Origin: Streptomyces sp. NRRL S-340
GTDB taxonomy: Bacteria > Actinomycetota > Actinomycetes > Streptomycetales > Streptomycetaceae
Reading direction: 5' to 3'
NCBI RefSeq assembly: GCF_000720185.1
Contig: NZ_JOIY01000018.1
Location: 62,001-126,000 of the forward strand
Length of the DNA stretch: 64,000 bases
This document shows positions 60,994-64,000 of this stretch, piece after piece. The translations under genes and the position numbers were made by a program. Below the pieces are notes generated by a model. The model saw only the letters and a program-made list of their open reading frames with translations, did no database searches and had not been told where the DNA came from. Positions within the stretch are counted from its first letter, which is position 1; the number at the start of each line of letters is the position of its first letter.

Positions 60994-61150
60994 CAGTTCT
61001 CGATCCTCCTTGCGTACGCGCCGCGCCTGAGCCATCCGGCAACGTGGTGTGGACCTCAGCCTATCGAGATCCGATCGTGCTCCCGAATCCCGGCACCCAG
61101 CGGCGCCCGCGCGCCGTTCGCGCGTGCAGGAGGACCGTACCCTTGCCGCC

Positions 61151-61696
61151 ATGCGACACGGCTCGATCCCGGGCGCCCGCGGGCGCGTACGGCCCCTCAC
61201 CCTGCTCGGCGACGACGCGCTGCGTGCGCCCTGCCGGGAGGTCACCGACTTCGGCCCCCGACTGGCGGCGCTCGTCGAGGACTTGTTCGCCACGATGTAC
61301 GCCGCCCGGGGCGTGGGACTTGCCGCGAACCAGGTGGGAGAGGGGCTGCGCGTGTTCGTCTACGACTGTCCGGACGACGAGGACGTCCGGCATCTGGGGC
61401 ATGTGGTGAACCCCCGGCTGGTGGCCGCCGACGGTGTGGTACTGCGCGGCCCGGAAGGCTGTCTCTCGCTGCCGGGACTGGAGGCGGGCACCGAGCGCCA
61501 CGACCGTGCGGTCGTGGCGGGTCTCACAGTGACGGGGGAGCCGGTCACGGTCGAGGGGACGGGTTTCTTCGCCCGCTGCCTGCAGCACGAGTGCGACCAC
61601 CTGGACGGCGGCCTGTACGTCGACCGCCTCACCGGGTGGCGCAGGCGCAGGGTGCTGCGGCAGGCGGCCAGGGCGTCCTGGGGGCGTCCGGGCTGA
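61151..61696 (+). CDS. def: peptide deformylase
   Basis: 181 residues. The three PDF motifs are present: GVGLAANQVG, EGCLSLPG and HECDHLDGG, giving the Cys and two His metal ligands and the catalytic Glu. It removes the N-formyl group from new proteins. TACCCT (61138-61143) 7 nt before the ATG and no ribosome site suggest a leaderless transcript. It is divergent from murT. Streptomycetes have several def genes, so which paralogue this is remains open. Confidence 0.93.
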   Translation: MRHGSIPGARGRVRPLTLLGDDALRAPCREVTDFGPRLAALVEDLFATMYAARGVGLAANQVGEGLRVFVYDCPDDEDVRHLGHVVNPRLVAADGVVLRGPEGCLSLPGLEAGTERHDRAVVAGLTVTGEPVTVEGTGFFARCLQHECDHLDGGLYVDRLTGWRRRRVLRQAARASWGRPG

Positions 61697-61750
61697 GACC
61701 CGGCCGGACGGGCGGGGTGTCGAAGGCGCGGCCGGGAGCGGTGCGGGGCC

Positions 61751-62395
61751 CTAGAAGCCGGGGCCGCCGGCCTTGTCGCCGGCCGCCGCGAGCCGGCCCC
61801 ACAGGAGGTCGGCCAGGCTGCGCACCAGTTCCGCGCGGGAGCAGGGGCGCTCGCCCAGCCACCAGTCGCCCGCCGCGTGCATCATGCCGACGATGCCGTG
61901 GCCCCAGACCCGGGCCAGTTGCTGTCCGCCCGGTCCGAGGTCGAGGCGTTCCTCGATGACCTGGGCCAGCTCCTCGCCCATGCGGCGCAGCAGCGGCGCG
62001 GAGTGCTTGCCGACGTCGAAGCCCGCCTCGCCGCCCTGGCCGCCCTCGGCCGGGTGCATCAGGAACCGGTACACCTGCGGCCGCGCCTCTATGGCGGCGA
62101 GGTAGGTGTCCAGCGTGGCCTCGACGCGCTCGCGCCGCTCGGCCGGGGCGTCGAGCGCGGCCCGCAGCGAGTCGAGCAGGGCGTCGGTGTGCCGCTTGGC
62201 GAGGGCAGCGTACAGCCCGCCCTTGTCGCCGAAGTGGCGGTAGAGGATCGGCTTGGTGATGCCGGCCTCGGCGGCGATGGCGTTCATGGAGGCGTGCGGG
62301 CCGTCGCGCAGCACCACCCGGTCGGCGGCCTCCAGCAGCTCGCGCCGTCTGCGGTCGGCGGACCGCTGCTGCTCGGTCCGCTGCGTGGTGTCCAT
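61751..62395 (-). CDS. TetR-family transcriptional regulator
   Basis: 214 residues: TetR helix-turn-helix (about 18-65, AADRVVLRDGPHASMNAIAA, GITKPILYRHFGDKGGLYAAL) and a helical ligand domain. It is divergent from the acyl-CoA dehydrogenase gene at 62577 and likely represses it, with an acyl-CoA or fatty acid as inducer (inference). ATG at 62395 with GGGGAGAG upstream. Confidence 0.92.
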   Translation of the reverse strand: MDTTQRTEQQRSADRRRRELLEAADRVVLRDGPHASMNAIAAEAGITKPILYRHFGDKGGLYAALAKRHTDALLDSLRAALDAPAERRERVEATLDTYLAAIEARPQVYRFLMHPAEGGQGGEAGFDVGKHSAPLLRRMGEELAQVIEERLDLGPGGQQLARVWGHGIVGMMHAAGDWWLGERPCSRAELVRSLADLLWGRLAAAGDKAGGPGF

Positions 62396-62520
62396 GATCT
62401 CTCCCCACCCGTGCTGATTCGGTGACGCCTGCGCAAACTAACACTGACCGGGCCCCGGACCTCGAACGGGCTGCCGAGGCGACGACGGAGGAACAGCGGG
62501 ACTTGACTTCTCCTACTGGC

Positions 62521-62542
62521 CGGTAACACAGTACGGTTACCG
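62521..62542. promoter_or_regulatory. inverted-repeat operator before acyl-CoA dehydrogenase gene
   Basis: CGGTAAC (62521-62527) and GTTACCG (62536-62542) form an inverted repeat, with another GTAAC half-site at 62546-62550. It lies 35 bp before the acyl-CoA dehydrogenase start in the divergent TetR promoter region, the expected place for the TetR operator. Confidence 0.6.
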
Positions 62543-62576
62543 CAAGTAACACCACATGGGTACCGCTGGAGGGGAC

Positions 62577-63803
62577 ATGGCCGAGTTCACCATGGAGCTC
62601 AACGACGAACAGAAGGAGGTCCGCACCTGGCTGCACGGCTTCGCCGCCGACGTGATCCGCCCCGCGGCCGCCGAATGGGACGAGCGTGAGGAGACTCCCT
62701 GGCCGGTCATCCAGGAGGCCGCCAAGGTCGGCATCTACTCCCTCGACTTCTACGCCCAGCAGTACTTCGACCCGACCGGCCTCGGCATCCCCATGGCCAT
62801 GGAGGAGCTGTTCTGGGGCGACGCGGGCATAGCCCTGTCCATCGTCGGCACCGGCCTGGCCGCGGTCGGCGTCCTCGCCAACGGCACCGAGGAGCAGATC
62901 GGCACCTGGATCCCCCAGATGTACGGCGACGCCACCGACGTCAAGGTCGCCGCCTTCTGCTCCTCCGAGCCCGACGCCGGCTCCGACGTCGCCTCGATGC
63001 GCACCCGCGCCGTCTACGACGAGGCCAAGGACGAGTGGGTCATCAACGGCACCAAGACCTGGGCCACCAACGGCGGCATCGCCAACGTCCATGTCGTCGT
63101 CGCCTCCGTCGACCCGGAGCTGGGCTCCAAGGGGCACGCCTCCTTCATCGTCCCGCCGGGCACCCCGGGCTGCTCCCAGGGCCAGAAGTTCAAGAAGCAC
63201 GGCATCCGCGCCTCGCACACCGCCGAGGTGATCCTCGACAACGTGCGCGTCCCCGGCTCCTGCCTGCTCGGCGGCAAGGAGAAGCTGGACGAGCGCCTCG
63301 CCCGCGCCCGTGAGCGGGCCAAGGCGGGCGGGGAGAGGGTGAAGAACGCGGCGATGGCCACCTTCGAGGCGTCCCGCCCCGCCGTCGGCGCCATGGCGGT
63401 CGGCACCGCCCGCGCCGCCTACGAGGTGGCCCTCGACTACGCCAGGACCCGGGAGCAGTTCGGCCGGCCGATCATCGACAACCAGGGCGTGGCCTTCCAG
63501 CTCGCCGACATGGCCACGTCCATCGACGCGGCCCGCCTGCTGGTGTGGCGCGCCTCCTGGATGGCGATCAACGGCAAGCCGTTCACCGCCGCCGAGGGCT
63601 CGATGTCCAAGCTGTTCGCCAGCGAGACCGCGAAGAAGGTCACCGCCCAGGCGATCCAGATCCTCGGCGGCAACGGCTACACCCGGGAGTACCCGGTGGA
63701 GCGGATGCACCGCGACGCGGCGATCTACACCATCTTCGAGGGCACCAGCGAGATCCAGCGGCTCGTCATCTCCCGCACCATCTCGGGCCTGCCGATCCGC
63801 TGA
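62577..63803 (+). CDS. acyl-CoA dehydrogenase
   Basis: 408 residues. The N-terminal helical domain begins [19 protein letters not shown]. The flavin-binding strand region is [18 protein letters not shown], and the C-terminal region [33 protein letters not shown] and FEGTSEIQR includes the catalytic glutamate. It oxidises fatty acyl-CoA at the alpha-beta bond. A Lys/Arg-rich loop (about 240-265) is unusual but short. The ATG at 62577 has GGAGGGG directly upstream; the ATG at 62556 lacks a site. Regulated probably by the divergent TetR protein. Confidence 0.93.
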   Translation: MAEFTMELNDEQKEVRTWLHGFAADVIRPAAAEWDEREETPWPVIQEAAKVGIYSLDFYAQQYFDPTGLGIPMAMEELFWGDAGIALSIVGTGLAAVGVLANGTEEQIGTWIPQMYGDATDVKVAAFCSSEPDAGSDVASMRTRAVYDEAKDEWVINGTKTWATNGGIANVHVVVASVDPELGSKGHASFIVPPGTPGCSQGQKFKKHGIRASHTAEVILDNVRVPGSCLLGGKEKLDERLARARERAKAGGERVKNAAMATFEASRPAVGAMAVGTARAAYEVALDYARTREQFGRPIIDNQGVAFQLADMATSIDAARLLVWRASWMAINGKPFTAAEGSMSKLFASETAKKVTAQAIQILGGNGYTREYPVERMHRDAAIYTIFEGTSEIQRLVISRTISGLPIR

Positions 63804-63898
63804 CGGGTCCCCGCCGGCCGCCGCCACGCCCCCTGGTCCGCCCATGACCGCCGGGCTACCGTGATGGCGCAGACGCCACCGGCAGCCAGGGGGAATTC

Positions 63899-64000
63899 GT
63901 GGCGACGACCGCGCAGCAGCAGCTCAAGGACGCGGAGAGCAAGCACCAGCAGGTGTCCGGGCGCAACGCACTCGGCGCCCATCCCACGGCGATCGCCGAG
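63899..64000 (+). CDS. start of an unidentified gene, cut by the window end
   Basis: GTG at 63899 preceded by AGGGGGA with 4-nt spacing opens a frame reading VATTAQQQLKDAESKHQQVSGR- then NALGAHPTAIAE to the last base (listed in two pieces). The first 20 residues are a Gln/Lys/Glu-rich helix. No family is recognisable from 34 residues. The 95 bp between it and the acyl-CoA dehydrogenase stop hold nothing else. Confidence 0.6.
   Translation, partial: MATTAQQQLKDAESKHQQVSGRNALGAHPTAIAE

Noticed and set aside
1..64000. tRNA, rRNA, prophage or conjugative element genes
   Set aside because: No integrase, transposase, phage structural or Tra-like protein and no tRNA cloverleaf were noticed in the gaps; small RNAs cannot be excluded by eye.

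Overview
The window is very GC-rich actinobacterial chromosome, almost certainly from a Streptomyces. The evidence is the codon bias (G or C at nearly every third position) and many GTG/TTG starts. It also carries a WhiJ-type xre/DUF397/ATPase locus, a ydaO (c-di-AMP) riboswitch before a NlpC/P60 gene, and a secreted tripeptidyl aminopeptidase of the S. lividans Tap type. Gene content and order recall, from memory and unchecked, the S. coelicolor region holding pfkA, murT-gatD, rocD, tap, bioFBAD, purB and sbcCD. I see no insertion sequence, prophage, CRISPR array, tRNA or rRNA; this is core chromosome with some accessory islands.

Layout. 0.1-5 kb: sbcD-sbcC nuclease pair. 4.7-9.6 kb: two Lrp regulators, each divergent from an enzyme gene (rhodanese; Cys/Met PLP enzyme), with a DUF885 protein between. 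9.7-16.7 kb: ACT-GNAT acetyltransferase with membrane anchor, Tat-secreted PhoD phosphatase, MocR regulator divergent from an EamA exporter, and an alpha/beta hydrolase. 16.7-19.3 kb: remnant of an ECF sigma factor, a HutC-type GntR regulator with a dre-like site, and a ROK regulator. 19.6-26.2 kb: mug, purB, SGNH hydrolase, two CNNM/CorC-type membrane proteins, GNAT. 26.3-31.5 kb: MacB-type ABC exporter, an RHH/Doc-like toxin-antitoxin-like pair, a methyltransferase. 31.7-36.2 kb: bioBAD divergent from bioF.

36.3-42.6 kb: DUF397, Xre-DUF5753 and HATPase genes (regulatory triad), riboswitch plus NlpC/P60, ANTAR protein, tap, PlsC-like acyltransferase. 42.7-49 kb: PadR, DUF2306, DedA, and a group of His/Met-rich exported or membrane proteins (DUF6153-like, DUF305, DUF4396) that includes a CsoR-like copper operator, then a CBS protein. 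49.2-51.9 kb: lrp, ddaH, rocD for methylarginine/ornithine catabolism. 52.2-56.3 kb: a four-gene operon of LytTR response regulator, DUF485-like protein, sodium/solute symporter and LytS-type kinase. 56.3-64 kb: CtaG-like protein, pfkA, murT-gatD (lipid II amidation), def, and TetR divergent from an acyl-CoA dehydrogenase; the last gene is cut by the window end.

Two window-wide patterns stand out. Many genes have a -10-like TANNNT hexamer 6-9 nt before the start codon and no Shine-Dalgarno, which points to leaderless transcripts, especially for regulators. Several intergenic gaps are filled with short GC-rich tandem or direct repeats; the clearest is a 323-bp insertion bounded by a 13-bp direct repeat that separates sbcD from sbcC. 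All functional assignments rest on reading motifs and family knowledge; no database search was run.
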